Assembly: GCA_018524725.1 (NCBI GenBank)
Contig: JAEUWP010000335.1
Span: 496,001 to 560,000 of the forward strand
Source: Podaxis mareebaensis
Lineage: Eukaryota; Basidiomycota; Agaricomycetes; Agaricales; Agaricaceae
DNA length: 64,000 nucleotides
Direction of reading: 5' to 3'
The stretch's first letter is position 1, and each line of letters begins with the position of its first letter. Under the pieces are notes generated by a model that saw nothing but the letters and a program-made list of their open reading frames with translations, searched no databases and had not been told where the DNA came from. The translations under genes were made by a program, and so were the position numbers. Of the stretch, positions 14,139-28,242 are shown piece by piece.

Positions 14139-15543
14139 ATGCTTTCTCCGAAGATCCTTAGAACAATTTCTGAAACTAGCTATGCCCTCCTCGTTCTACT
14201 CCTCGTCGTTGCAACTGGCCTTTCTTGTGCTGCTCTGCTCTCACAAGCGGTCAGAACCTCCCCGAACAGAAATTGGAAGAACAACTTCAATGCACTCGTG
14301 ATTGGTGCTTCTTATATTGCAGTGGTGAGTCAAAGAGTCTTGTATACGGCAAGTCATTCATACTGAGGGACTATATACGTGTCATACAGCTTGCAGCATC
14401 ATTATTGATATGTGTCAAGAGGCGTGTTGCTGTCCGTCTGAAGTTGCAACGAATTTCGAAAACACCAAAGACGCTTGGTCAAGGGGACATTCCCAAGGTT
14501 AGCGTCCGTTTACCGAGTGTTCAAGGCGTTGCGCGCAGTCCTGCATCTGACTGCCGTTACAATTCATTTTTGTCTGACTGTTAACCCACACTGCTGTTCT
14601 CAATATAGTCGGTTCACCGATACATTACGCAAGAGTACTACCGAGCATGCCTGGTCTCATACGAATCGCTACCCAAGGATATTGTCCACGAGGGATGGGG
14701 TCGGCCAGGTGGGTAGTCATCGTTCAGGGTTTCGAAGCGAGCATGCTGTCCGTTTGCCTTCTCCCTGTGTTCCGACACCGTCTCAACCCCTTTCCCTATG
14801 GTGCTGCGGTCGTCCACCGTGTTGCTTTATCACTTCTTGTTCCGTTTCCGATCGGTTCCCAGAATCCGTCCATCTTGGTAACGAGCTCCCGATCTTCACC
14901 GGGTGATGGTGGCCTTCCCAATCCACTAAGTCAACGTGGCTCGAGTAGAACAGGGCTGACATTGAGTCTTCACCACAGGGACTCCATATGCTGGACAACG
15001 TTTTCGTCGTGTCCTTCTGGATACCATACCTCGGATTGGTTCGTGTTTTATTGGATTGTATCGATGCGTGGCTCCGGTCCTAACCCATTGCCCTTTTGCC
15101 ATTCGTCATTCCCCCTCGCCTCGAAACGAAACTCGATAGATGCCCTTGCACGTATTGTGATACCCCTCCAACCGCAAATGAAGCCGCATGCAAGAATGCT
15201 CCATCACTTCCGTTTCATAGCTCCGCTGCTTCCACAAGATGAGGATAAGATTTCACCACTACACTATTATGATGCTGCGATCCAAATAGCGCGGATATCG
15301 GATAGGGAACTCACAGAAGAAGAATTTCTGACGGGGATGCAGGCTGCCGAGGAGATCATGAGATGGTGCGTTGATTGGTGCTTCTTGATTCTACTCTTTG
15401 TATTGACCACTGCGTTCATCACCTATCCTTTGTGCTGTTTCATTCTTATTTATCTGTGACCGGTTACTAGCCTCGAAATATGCCGACCGGACAGATCGGA
15501 TGCATCGTCCACTCAACTGAACGACTTCTCTCACGAATCTTAA
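14139..15543 (+). CDS. DLT1-like (defect at low temperature 1) membrane protein
   Basis: Start at 14139 gives MLSPKILRTISETSYALLVL, opening a first membrane segment (LLVLLLVVATGLSCAALL), then NALVIGASYIAV spliced to LAASLLICVKRRVAVRLKLQ, a second segment with a basic cytosolic edge. Later exons read VHRYITQEYYRACLVSYESL, HEGWGRPGTPYAGQRFRRVL, LDTIPRIDALARIVIPLQPQ and KPHARMLHHFRFIAPLLPQD, then SPLHYYDAAIQIARISDREL and EEEFLTGMQAAEEIMRC. The last intron (about 15369-15470) leads to a short exon ending TAA 15541-15543. Two N-terminal spans followed by a conserved cytosolic domain match the fungal DLT1 family, named from a yeast cold-sensitivity phenotype; the biochemical role is not known. About 300 residues. 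Confidence 0.75.
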
Positions 15544-15847
15544 TGCAGTTCACATCGGAGTAATGAAGCACATACAACGGTGCCGGATGGTCCCGATAGG
15601 AGATGGTTGGAGTAGCTTAATATTACCATTTAATTCAGTGATAACCACAAATAGGCCCAAGAGATTATTATATATTTTACAGGACTGACATTAAATCTAG
15701 TGAATCTCCACAAATCCTGAGCTTTGGCAGTAATGAGCTATGTTCGCATAAAACAACATAACTACAGCTTGATGAGATGTGAGACTTAGAAGACGAAAAC
15801 CTAAACAATGACAGCGGATATCAGAAACTGATAAATAGATGACATTG
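15544..15847. other. Intergenic region between convergent genes
   Basis: AT-rich 3' flanks of the DLT1-like gene and the cytochrome b5 reductase gene. Nothing else seen. Confidence 0.5.
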
Positions 15848-17105
<1,258 letters not shown>

Positions 17106-17630
17106 AAAAGAAAACTCAGGGTAATATAAAAATATTGTCGCACGAGATCATCCGCCCCTGTTGCCAAATAGGCGTCTACAACACGTTTGGATGGAGGAGG
17201 GTCGGGACTCGGCGACTAAAGAAAAGCGCATTCGAGGTCGGACGTGGCCCGAGGTGATCCTCCGTAAAGACGGTGCAAAGGATCTATGGGTGACATCGGA
17301 AGGACAAGAGATATATTGAGATTATTCTGGACGTGTGTGAGATGCTCCGGGTGGCAGATCGAAGGCCATCGACTCGTGTCCTTGAAACAAGGGTGGACGT
17401 GTAAGAGGACCATGTGGATACAACAGCTGCAAACAGTCACAAACAGTTGAGCAGAGGGAATTGTTGGAGATTGGTCGCCAGTCGCTCTGCATTCTTCTCT
17501 TCTCCCTGCACGCTGGTCGTGCTCCCTCCGTCTCTTTTTCTATTTTATCCATATATTCATACAATCAGGTCACACGCAGTCTCACCACCTGCAACACCTC
17601 CTGACCTGCGCAGCATCCCTGCTGCACAAA
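17106..17630. other. Intergenic region between divergent genes
   Basis: Shared promoter of the cytochrome b5 reductase (minus) and the phosphatase gene (plus). A pyrimidine-rich stretch (17495-17545) may mark the phosphatase leader. No gene seen. Confidence 0.45.
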
Positions 17631-19954
17631 ATGGCCCCCATGAACCGCAGGAAGACCCTGCCTGCACCTCTTCATATTGACCCCCCACCTTCCAACATTC
17701 ATATAGCACTTGCCCAGCCCGACAGCTCTGCCTCTACTCTCTCCTCTGCGACCGAAGATTCTGACATATCCCCCTTCAAATTTCCATCCTCTATGAGCCG
17801 TCGCAAAAATACCAAGAAACTATCCCTGACTCTCCCTTCTGCTACCTCGTCATCCTATTCTCTCAACAACATCTCGGAACCACAGAGTGCTGTAGACGGT
17901 GTACAGTCCGAATTTCCCAGGCTCGGCAACCCCGCACGACGCTCATCTGTTATCTCCCTTCCCACTACTGCTGGTCCTACTAGTTCTCTCCTCCATCGCA
18001 AGGAGGAGGACGGTGGCTCGCCCACCATTCCATATACCGATGGCCCCATTCAAATCATTCCTGGCGTCTGGTTAGGATCTGAGGATAATGCTCGCGACTG
18101 GAAGGGCCTTGTCGAACGGGGAATCAGATCTATTCTTAACGTGGCCAAGGAGGTTACCTCGCCCTTTGACTCGCTGGCTGCTCAACCCCTACGGCCCACC
18201 ATCTCCGTCCCCGATCTCAAATTGGGAATGTCTGACCCGGAGTCGACCTATTATCCACCCCATGTCCCGAGCGGCAGGCCGGGCATGCACTATTTAAAAC
18301 TTCAATGGTCCCATGGACAGAAGGACCTCGTTAACGGTGGGTTCCAGGCTGGGATGGCATTCATCGATGCTGCATTAGCCCGTGGTGACGGGGTTCTTGT
18401 GCAGTAAGCCCCTTCATCATCCGCTGGATCTCAACTCACACTCGCTTCTCTGCAGTTGCCAGTGTGGCATTTCGCGGTCGGCCACCATGGTCATCGCCCT
18501 TGTGATGCGCGCGGCTGCTGAGCGCTCTGCTTCCGTACCACCAGAGGTGTGGGACTTGAAGGGTATGCAGGGGGCATATGCCTTTGTCAAGGACAAAAGT
18601 AAATGGATAGGACCCAACATGTCGTATGTGTCAAACTTCGCTCCACAGTCGTTGCCTGCCCTAATACGTTCCTAGGCTTATTTATGAGCTCCTCGATTAC
18701 GAGAAGAAACTTAGAGCCGATTCTGGCTCACCTGGGCTGTCTGACGGGGGGTCGGGTACAACAAGCGAAGAAGAAGAATGGACAAGGCAACGGCAGTTGC
18801 TGGATGAAATGCCATCTGACAACGAAAATGCCGACCGCGAGAGCTCATTGGTCATGCAGGAAGCTCGTGCTCTTGATAAGGCTATGGAGGACCGCATTGT
18901 TGCTCGCAAATCCTCTGTGTCATCTCTTGCATCAACTGGCTCGGGCCTTGGCATGGGCCTCGCTTGGCGGAGCCGATACAACACTCGTAAGCGAGCTGGC
19001 TCAATAGCCAGCAATATGACAAGTAACAGCATTATAAGCGAGAACCTCGTTGAGGAAGAAGAAGAACCCGAATTGTTGGGTGTTGGTGGTGGATTTGACG
19101 ATGATCGAGAAAGACGGCGGAGTGCAGATACCTTTGAGTCCTCCGCTACAAATTCGCCAGATGATGAAGTTGAAACGACACCTCGGAATGCCGTTTATAC
19201 ACACGATCCGTTTATCTCTCGACCTACGCCTCAACGTCGTGCACCCCCTTCGGCCCCAGCATGGAAAAAGAGTTTCGATGTCCCCCCTCCCCCTCTAACC
19301 GCCGTGCGGTCCAGTTTCAATCTTCCCCCTAAACCTACAAAACCTAAACTGAAGCGTCGCCCTCCTCCGATTGGACTACCCCCAGTACCGTCTTCCCCCG
19401 TTACTGTTGTGGTTGCTGAACAAGATTCCAATCCTGCGTCTATGCAACCCACACCTGGACCACCCGCTCCCATCGTCGTTTCTTCTCCCTCAACACAACT
19501 ACACTCCCCATCCCAGTCTCTACCCAACACCACCGAGGTACCCCAGCGACCACCTTCGTTACCTCATCGTCCCGCGTCTCTACCGAAGCCAGGTCTGCGG
19601 CAACGTGCTGAATCACGTAGGCTGGTGCCCCCACCACTGCATCTGCTTCGGAAATCAAGCGCTCCTGAATCCTCTATGGTTCTGCCATCTGCGACACCTC
19701 AACAGACGCTTTTTGTTTTCCCACCTTCACCGACCCTCACCACAAGGACACCCTCGGCTGTGATGCTGACGACTACACCCGCGGTTGGCGGTGCAAAAGG
19801 TGGTATGGTTCCATTCCCTACTATCTCGACGCCCAGGATTGCTACATTTAGGCAACATGGGCGGACGAGGTCGTTTATTGGAGTTGGGACTCCGATGACG
19901 CCGACTACTGCATTCACTAAGGTGGAGGCTCGGGGCTATGTTGGGCTTGAGTGA
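17631..19954 (+). CDS. Dual-specificity protein phosphatase with long disordered tail (MSG5-like)
   Basis: Start at 17631 gives MAPMNRRKTLPAPLHIDPPP and a Ser/Pro-rich head. The catalytic domain begins near residue 140 (IQIIPGVWLGSEDNARDW, GIRSILNVAKEV), contains HYLKLQWSHGQKDLVNGGF, and has the active site HCQCGISRSATMVIALVMR. The 18404-18455 intron splits the signature exactly between the two bases CA and T of the catalytic-loop His codon. A second intron (about 18619-18674) joins PNMS to LIYELLDYE. After the domain come about 400 residues with an acidic block and many Pro-rich stretches (KPKLKRRPPPIGLPPVPSSP), ending GYVGLE at TGA 19952-19954. Family members dephosphorylate MAP kinases; target here is inferred only. 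The upstream general-acid Asp lies somewhere in DLKLGMSDPESTYYP or after it and I could not fix it. Confidence 0.85.
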
Positions 19955-20709
19955 TGCATCTGCATGCAGTTCATGATATGCGCGCTGTTTTTTAGTTTTG
20001 ATGGTTGCATTGACTGGATACCTCTCCATGCTCGCGTTCGGCTCCTATCATCCATCCTATCTTGCTGCGGCATATGCTCGCTCGTACCCTTATCCCAAAT
20101 TCACTTGGGGCCCAATCACTCCCATCATCTCGAGGTTCGTATGTCTATTTATACCTATTTGGCGAAAGTCAAGTTCTATGCGCGCCACGATTTTCATTCG
20201 CGTGCTTTTGCCGCTGTTTTTTGATTTTTCTGCCTTTTCGCATCAGCATGCATGCACGATTTCAGTCTTTGTTCTACATTGCTTTTTATGCATTTTCTTC
20301 TCATTGATTTGACTTCGTTCATATTCCCGTTGCATTCATAGTGATTGAACTTTGGCCATAGACTGTAAAGCATATCTCTGCCTTGTAACATCAGTTGTTT
20401 TTTTTTTCTTTTCTCTCTTCAACCTTGTTTTCATAGCTTTCGCTTACTATCAACTTTCTCCTTTCATGATTCCCATTGGTTGCATTTGATTTTCAGTGTA
20501 CATCCTTTTGTCCTGCTGGTTTTTGTGAGTGACATTTGTTTCAGCTCTCGCGCAGTTAAAACTTCTCCCTTTTCATTACCCTCTATTTTCCTCCATTCCT
20601 TCCTCTAGCTGCAATGAAAAATAGGATTGCAAACCAAATGCCAAACAAGTCACAGAACTTGCGGCATAAAAAGTTGGGATTAAACGAACGCCAAGTATGG
20701 TACAAAACG
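19955..20709. other. Intergenic region between convergent genes
   Basis: T-rich 3' flanks of the phosphatase gene and of TVP23, with a ten-T run at 20398-20407. Several open frames have no recognisable content. Confidence 0.5.
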
Positions 20710-22041
20710 CTACGATCCGAACACCTTTCCAACACTCTTCTTGACGGCACCTGTGAGGAGTTGGCCACCAATTCCACCTAGCCCAAGACCCCAGCTGCCT
20801 CCTACGACATTGTTGGCCCATCGTTGTTTGGCGTCTCTGTCGCTGTATTATCAAAGATGCGTAAGCTATCCGTGTGTCGGCGACACGTAGGCTGGGAATA
20901 CTTACGCGTAAGTGAAGCCAATGGCGTTTGTGACATTGAATACGAGGGCGAGCATTACAATTGGAATGAAGCTTGGTGTAAGAAATTGGATGATTAGCGT
21001 GAGTTATGGGGTTGTATGAAGGAGGTGCTCACAAGACTCCGAGTTTGAGGATGGAGACAATGAGAAGGAGAGCCCAGAGAACAGGAAAGGTATAGATTGC
21101 AATCTGGTCCGGATTGTGAATGATGCGATCGAGATTGTCTGGATGTAGAGCATACCCAGAACATTCTGTAATTCAGCAAAATATTAGACAGGTTTCGTTT
21201 GGAAAGGGGAGGACGTACTTTGAGTCAATGGGATTCGCCGGTCGTGAAGGCTATAAATGAGAGAATCATGTTGGAAAATGGAGGAGAGAGGGAAATTAGG
21301 TGACGTACATCACGACTCTCGAATACCCAATAGCTTTCGCCATCTTCGTCGACCTATAATATGGTGGGGTTTGGCAAAATGAAATTGCGTGGGTGTAGCA
21401 GCATACTTGATTCCAGAATCGGAGGCCGACTAATGTTCTCCCAGCAACGTTCTTCAATGAAGCAATATCAGGACCTGAGCTGACGTGACGGATCCACGCA
21501 ACATACTCTGCAGTTCCAGAAATCCATTGATAGCAGAACAACGACGATTACAGTCTGGTCCGGTAGGTTCAGGATACGGAATAATGTTCGCAAGATCCTC
21601 GTATACGCACCGAAAGGACATAGTTATCTGTTACCCATCCCGAGAGAACATACACTGCAATCGCAGCTATGCGGAAGAAGTAGAGGAAAAAGAGGGCCAC
21701 TGGGTGGGCGGACTATGGTACGACATATTCAGCAAGAGGCGGTATACGTGATCGGTGGTCAGTATACCTGACGAAATATGCCGGTTATGCCTATGTTGTA
21801 GCAAGTCATATTCAATACAGAGCACAATAGTGTAGTCAAGTTACAACAAACCCGCCTCTGCATCCCCCTCACTGCTCGCCATCGCCTGGCCATTCGAGCT
21901 TGTGCTACGTGTAGTCGGTGTTAGAACCACTTGCGGACGGGCATCCTGCTTTTTGGGATCGCTGTTGATGTTACCAGAGACGGGCTCTGAGGGTTCGTCT
22001 GGTTCTATAGTATTATCGAGCAGAGGAGTTGCAGCGCTCAT
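20710..22041 (-). CDS. TVP23: Golgi apparatus membrane protein TVP23
   Basis: TVP23 is a small four-span Golgi protein that works with YIP-family proteins in vesicle transport. Start at 22041 gives [20 protein letters not shown] and a polar head, then [40 protein letters not shown], a span around the LSMDFW region, [40 protein letters not shown], and [19 protein letters not shown] sequence. The end reads [20 protein letters not shown], then [19 protein letters not shown] at TAG (complement of 20710-20712). At least seven short introns, including very short exons of about 20-25 nt near 21760-21780. The fit to the family is close over the whole length. It is divergent from the unknown membrane protein, 129 bases away. 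Confidence 0.92.
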
Positions 22042-22170
22042 GGAAGGCAAGGTAAGATGTCAGTAATAATGGAGAGTGTGCTGGCTGGACAAGGGAATGC
22101 TTGTTAAGGAAAGTCATTTCCACGGGTGCAGAGAGCTCGAGCAGGTGGAAGAGGACTCTTGTTAGTTGCT

Positions 22171-23837
22171 ATGAACAATCAGCTGGCATCAGAAACAACA
22201 CCACTTCTTCCCGTTCAGCAACACTCGGACGATCTCGACGCCGTTCCTGTTGCTCCTGTTGTACACAGCATCGACACCACAGACCTCGCACACATACGAT
22301 GGGAAGACCTCACACCGCAACCTATCCCCGCTTCACTGGAACTGGACCAGTGTAAACGACTCGCTTTCGCCCTTATTGTCTTGCTTCAGCTGCGAAGACA
22401 GAAAATTACTTGGAATGGCAAAATTCCGGATGTATACGAACAGTGGACGGAAGACAAGGTACGTCTGAAAGACGTCGAAGCGCTGGAGGAGAAAGTGAGC
22501 GAGCTCTGGGAAAACTTTTTGGCGCAATACCATGGCCCCCGAGAACTTTACGACGTATTGTGGTCTCCGTTTCCCCTTGTTCTAGGTAAAACAGCGACGA
22601 TACGTGGTACGTTCTGTCCATGCCTCGAATGACTCTCAATCTGACCCATTTCCGTCAGTCGTTGATTTTTTGGCAGGCCGTGATGCTCCGCAGAAATTAG
22701 TCTCACACCCTATCGTATCTATGACTCTGACTCGGGCATGGAGTTTGGGACGACCCAAGAGCAATGTCCCACAAACCTGGCTTTCGAACTGTTTCAATAC
22801 CAGTGCGACTCCCTAGTGAGTTGGGGAGCATCACCTTTTCGCAGTAACGCCCATAATGACGTAAGCATAGCAAAACGCATTTGTTGGAGCTGCTCTTCGA
22901 TTTTGGCACAATCTTCTTCCTCCTAAGTTATGTCATGCGACCTCCCAATTGGCCACATTCCAGTGATCAAGAGCGGGATCCGACTAAAAGTTATCCATAC
23001 ACCGCGCGGGAGGTCTATCTGGTCACACATGCCCTCTCCATTCTCGTTTCTGCACAAGGTGCCATCGTCATTACCGCCGCCTTGACCCTCCTCGCCTTTA
23101 CCCTTGCTCTTCCCTCACTGCCACTCCCTGGCAGCCTTTCATTTTCCATCTTACTCTGGGTCATCCTCCTTCGTTTCCTTATGTATCATAACCCCAGCAC
23201 CCTCCCTGGACCTTTACCCCTCTTTGCACACCACCGCTCGTTCCCAATCGCAACGTTCCTAGGCAAAGGTTTAATCCGCATCATCGGACCCTTATTCTCG
23301 TTTTATCTCCCAGTCGCTCTTGTAGCTTTCCTCGCGCTCTCGATATCACTATCCGGCCCCCTAACAGGACCGATAAATTATCTCCACACCCTCCGCACAT
23401 CTTGGATTCCCCCTAGGCCAGATCCACCCATTATTGGCGTTGCGCCTATGGACACCCGCGTCGTCTTCTTTCTATTTTCCGTTGCAGTCATGTTATTCGT
23501 GTTTTCATCCGCATACATTATTGGAACATCCACGCCCGTCGCACACCCACATCCTGTCATATCGTTTCCTTCTCTCATGTGGGATTTCTACTCGCCCGAT
23601 ATTGGCTACGAAGCCCGTGTTGCGTCTTACCGCGCTAACGTGGTCTACTCCATGGATTATCCCTTTCCTCCACCGTTCAACCTCATCGAGCTGCTTTTCG
23701 TGACAATACCAGTCAGCTTTGTACGCTTTCTTGGTCATCGTCACGTTAGACGAAGGACCATGGCCCGTCACATCTGGAACATTACAGTTCGACCATTCAT
23801 GATCATCGCGGCACCTCCCTGTGCCCTCCTTGCTTAA
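22171..23837 (+). CDS. Multi-spanning membrane protein of unknown function, fungal
   Basis: I do not recognise a named family. Start at 22171 gives MNNQLASETTPLLPVQQHSD; introns 22617-22658 and 22817-22870 join IR to VVDFLAGRDAPQKL and NTSATPY to KTHLLELLFDFGTIFFLLSY in frame. The protein of about 520 residues has a cytosolic head of about 200 residues with a charged helical part (DVEALEEKVSELWENFLAQY), then a membrane half with seven or so hydrophobic stretches, among them AIVITAALTLLAFTLALPSL, SFSILLWVILLRFLMYH, FSFYLPVALVAFLALSISLS and VVFFLFSVAVMLFVFSSAYI. An ETTPLLP motif near the N-terminus resembles the acidic dileucine-type TPLL sorting signal seen in TVP23 and AVT1 heads in this window. 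It shares a short divergent promoter with TVP23, which hints at a vesicle or Golgi/vacuole location, no more. Confidence 0.8.
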
Positions 23838-23980
23838 GTTGATTTGCATATTTCAAGTGAACAATATATCTCATGATAGCTTGTATATTGGATGTTGTAC
23901 TTGTAGAACTTTACAGGGATATAATTGTTGGCTCGGGTGCGCAACAATTTAAGTGGCCTTTTTCATCTGCCTTATCTCAT

Positions 23981-26900
23981 TTAATTGGGAAGGCACTGGG
24001 AGTAGACTGGAGATGAAACCAGTCAAAGTTGAGCTCCAAAGGGCATCTCGGCAAGACTTACATGGGTTTTGGACGGTGCAAGTATATCCATCGATACATG
24101 TGGTTGTTCCTGTCCAACCTTGACCACCGCACTGACCCCAGGGTCCTGCGGGTGCCTGGGTACTTGAGGAGGAAGACGAAGTTGTACGGGTTGAGGTTGT
24201 CGAGGTGGTAGTTACGCGGGTCGAGGTGGTCGAGGTAGGGGTAGAAGTGGCAGTCGAGGTGGCAGTGGTGGCGGTGGCAGTCGGGGAAGGAGCAGTACCA
24301 GCAACATCTCCATAAAAGATGCCACGACCGTTAGTGCCAATGTAAACACTGAGGTCATTAACAAACACGTTAGAATACCCTTGCCCCCGGACAAAATCAA
24401 ACAGATGACTCACCGGCCATAGATACGAGGGTCGGCAGCCATGCAATTGGCACCGGCAGATCCGAATCCGTGTGCAGCATCGTCGATCTTCGCCCAATTG
24501 ACACCCTGATCGTCAGACCTGAGGTAGGCGACACCGCTGTAGTTGGCAGCAACAAAGACAGCAGGATAGCCTCCAGCTTTCTTAGGGGCACCAAGAGCGA
24601 TACCCCAAGCCTGCGAGATGCCAGAAATGGCGTTGAAGGAAGTACCATTGTTGGTGGAGTGGAAGAGACCCTTGTCAGTCGAGACCCAGACGTCACCAGT
24701 AACATTGGGGTGAACGGCAATGTCGAAGACCGAGGTAGAGGCACCGAGGGATCCCTTTCTGCTGAAAGTCCTGCCGTTATCAGTGGAGAGATAGAAAGTC
24801 GAACCAGAGGCACCATAGAAGATAGCGTTGGCCTTCTTGTCGGAGGCAATGGCGGCGTCAGAAGGTAGAGAAGAGACAGCGGTGAAGGTGGGCTGGAATT
24901 GAGAGACCATGACGCCATTACCGCTGGTGCGCCAGAGAATGGTGTCGGCATCGGCAGAGATGGCGACCTTGCCACCGTTGACGTTGTCGGGAGCCCCGAA
25001 GTGCTCGTTCCACGACACACCGTAGTCCGAGGAGATGGCGACTTGTTTCCCAGAGGAGCTATCGCCAGTTCCGATGCGGACGAGGTTGCTAGGCTTGTTG
25101 CCGGCGAAGTCGATGTCGGCCGAGGTTGCCCAGTTGGGGTTCGTGTGGTGGGATGCGGGAGCGGTTGCAAGTGACTGGTGAACGAAACCTGGTATGCCGA
25201 TCGCTTTAAGCAAATCCTTCTCGGGAATACTTGAGCTCTTACCGCCAACATCGCCGATAGCCGAGATGAGTGGAGGTCCAGAAGGAGGCGAGACAAGACC
25301 TTGAACGGATGTTTCCTCAATACCATCAGCAAGAGACTTGATAGTGACGTTGTGCACAGTGTCCCACTATGGAATATATGTGTCAGAAGTCAGAGTTCAC
25401 CAAATGGACCCGAATTTTCCTCACCTTGAGGAGGTCGCGACTTCCATAGATCGTTTCGCCGGTACCATAGAGCCAATGATTGGAGTCGAAAGGATCAATA
25501 ACAAGAGCTACGATACTATGTTAGAATCGATTTTGGCCTTAGAAAATATATATGGCTTACATTCTATCATCCAACCAATTTGCAAGTTTCCGGGAGTCGT
25601 GTCAACATAGCTGGGACCTATCCATGGAGCGAGGCTGTTGTCATATGAATAGTATTTGTTGAGGTTCGGGTAACCATTCCACGCCCACATGGGAGTCCAT
25701 GATGCACCACCATTAGTGGAACGGAAGATTTGGCCATCAGGCCACCACGAATTGAGAGCAGCAACCATGATAGTGCCATTCTTCTGCAGATCGACGGCGA
25801 CACCACCGAAACCGAAATAAAGATCACTACCGCTAACAGGGGTGACGTTGGTCCCTTTACATGAAGATAAGTTATTTTAAAAGAAACAAGACAGCCTCGA
25901 GTGCTCACAAACACCAGTGTCGATGTTGTACTTGTAGATGGCACCAGTTCCGCCGTCATACTAGGAGGAATGTTGAATTTGTATGATCATAAGCAGGAAG
26001 ACAGGTAGGCTCACAGGTCCTGCACCATCAGAATATGAAATGTAGAGTGACCTTTCGGCAGGGGACAAAACGCCCTTGTGAGGTAAGAAGTCGGTCGGCT
26101 GTCCAGCAACAGCACTCCCTTAGAAAAGGTTGGGTCAAGTACGTTCTCGTATAGAGGCCGTGCTTACAAGACGAGCCACCATTGGTGGAGACGTAAACGC
26201 TGGTCGAGCCCTTGTTCGCGACACCAACAAAAATACGTGGAGTAGCAGAGCCAGAAGAACCTGAAGCCTTGTCGAAGGTGACCCAGGCGATACCGACCTT
26301 GTCAGAGTTGTATCCGCTGGTGTCCGAGGAGTCAGGGATGAAGGAACCTAACAGCAAAGTCCGGGTGAAACACTTCACAATAGTTGTTACAGCGCAACGT
26401 ACCGGTGTCGGCGAGGCTCGTCACCTTGGTCCAACTCGCACCGTAGTTAGTAGACTTCCATAGGCCATTTCCACTGCGAGCACCGAAGAAGAGGACACTG
26501 TTCAAGTTGGGATCGACGGCGAGACGCTGTAAATCCTATGTAAGTGCCCTGGTTGCTCGTTGGGGCGGAGAAGTCCAGATACCTCTCCCCTGATGATTGA
26601 AAGGTGAGGTAAATAAGTCAACGACATTGCGTGTACTCACATTCCACGTCCGGGCATGTTACCGCCAACTTTGAATGGCAAAGTCGATGCCTTCCACGTC
26701 GAACCATAATCAGTCGAAATGAGGATCTGGCCATTGCGTGGATCCCATGAATTTGTGTACATTCCGGTTGCCTGTTATCACAGGTGAGAAACATCCGAAC
26801 CGTCAACAGAGATGTAATGCTACGAACCAAATAGAGCCGGTTAGGCTGCACGGGATCGGTCGCCAGTGCGTCGACACCCCAGTAATTCCATCGTGCATCA

Positions 26901-27192
26901 TCCGCGAAATCGAGTAGAGGGGTCCAGGAATCGTCAGAATTCAATTTATATGCTCCACCGATATCAGTACGAGCGTATGCCAGCCCCTATGCGCCAAGGG
27001 TCACTTGTGATTCCGAGGCCAAAAAGGGATCTAGCGTACCTTCTGGGAAGGGTTGAAAACGATGCCAGGAATGAAACCACCCCCACCGCCAATTTTCACA
27101 TTTTTCCAGGTGTAAGACTGTGAAGCAGCCTGTCCACGGACCAGGTTGAATGCGCCGAAAGCTAAGGCTGCAAGGAGCTCAAGCCTGTACAT
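23981..27192 (-). CDS. Secreted xyloglucanase, GH74 with C-terminal CBM1
   Basis: A signal peptide (MYRLELLAALAFGAFNLVRG) is followed by the GH74 start QSYTWKNVKIGGGGGFIPGI and LAYARTDIGGAYKLNSDDSW, which carries one of the two catalytic aspartates of the family (DIGGAY). Two seven-bladed propellers follow with many Asp-box repeats (STDYGSTWKAST, TNGGASWTPMW, STDNGRTFSRKG, SDDQGVNWAKID). Also visible are NYWGVDALATDPVQPNRLYL and MAADPRIYGR. A Thr/Ser linker (TSTTSTRVTTTSTTSTRTTS) leads to the cellulose-binding module GPWGQCGGQGWTGTTTCIDG, YTCTVQNPFYSQCL, interrupted by an intron, ending at TAA (complement of 23981-23983). GH74 enzymes cut the beta-1,4-glucan backbone of xyloglucan with inversion. 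More than ten introns split it. It suggests life on plant cell walls. Confidence 0.93.
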
Positions 27193-28242
27193 GATGGACC
27201 CTGAGGCAGCAAGTGCATCCGTACGGCCAAGCAGCCATTTTATAGTCCAAAGTTGAAAGTCGTTTTGAGGTGCGCAACTCCGGAGAAATGGCGGCGGCCC
27301 GCATCATGTACCGAGATATCCGCGATCATGGAAGACGCAACTGCACGGACAACGGTCATTTGAAGATGTGGACAGATAGCGGAGTCTTGTCCAAACGGAA
27401 GCAGGACGACGGGTTGTATACTTACGCCCTACTGTGAAACACCGAAGTTTTACAGAAATGCTCTTACTTAGAGTCCCAAGAGCCAGGTAAGACGTGGCTT
27501 CGGATGGAAACACCTGGACAAGGTCATCATGTGCGCGCGTAGTTCGTTTGCCAGGACGAAGCGACTGAAAATAAGTGGCTCCTACAACGGAGCTGAAGAA
27601 GTGAAAATCAAGGGTAGTCCTCAGCCCTCTTGGAGACAACATTATTGAGTGGTGCCGAAAGAAAGTAACGGCCGTTGATACATGACCTATAACGCTTTCG
27701 GAAGGCGCTGGGATGAAGAAACGGTTTACGGACTTGGGAGCGATCTGTGCGCTGGGGTACGGGAACGGGTCATCTGACCAACAGCGCTAAATTAAACTAG
27801 GATAGTCGAGAGATGGACGAGGGCCTACGGTTCCGCTCGAGGAAATATCGGAGGCATGTAGCAGCCTGAAAATACTGAAAATACCCTTATTTCCCCAGGT
27901 CAACGGCTGACCTGTGCACTCATGGGAATTATTTGTCTTTCCAGGAGCAAGTGACATCATCACACGTGCATGTAGGTTTAAGTCTAGAGTTCGCAGTGGG
28001 CACACCATTCAAGCCACATTGCGCTCATTACACTCATTACCCTCACTATCTATCGGTTTGCTTACATCCAGCATCCACATGGTTGCCTGAACAACAAGCA
28101 ACGCTGCCAGTGACTGCATCTTTTCTTCCGCACCGCCTTTATGTCTGTTTCCTCCAGTGTCTGTCGCTCTTCGTCTCGTAAATGTCGCGGAGCTCAGAAG
28201 ATACCTTTGCTGAGAGGGAACGTCGCTGGACGACGTCGACCC
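27193..28242. other. Intergenic region, bidirectional promoter of GH74 and an unknown gene
   Basis: About 1 kb without a supported gene. A TATA-like box for the GH74 gene is at its left end. Regulated plant-wall enzyme genes often have long promoters, which would explain the size. I did not find a clear binding-site array. Confidence 0.45.
27238..27244 (-). promoter_or_regulatory. TATA box of the GH74 gene
   Basis: TATAAAA on the minus strand, 46 bases before the start codon at 27192. Confidence 0.5.

Noticed and set aside
24397..25332. 311-codon minus-strand frame rich in Ser, Pro and Leu
   Set aside because: Out-of-frame shadow of the GH74 coding exon at 24410-25357.
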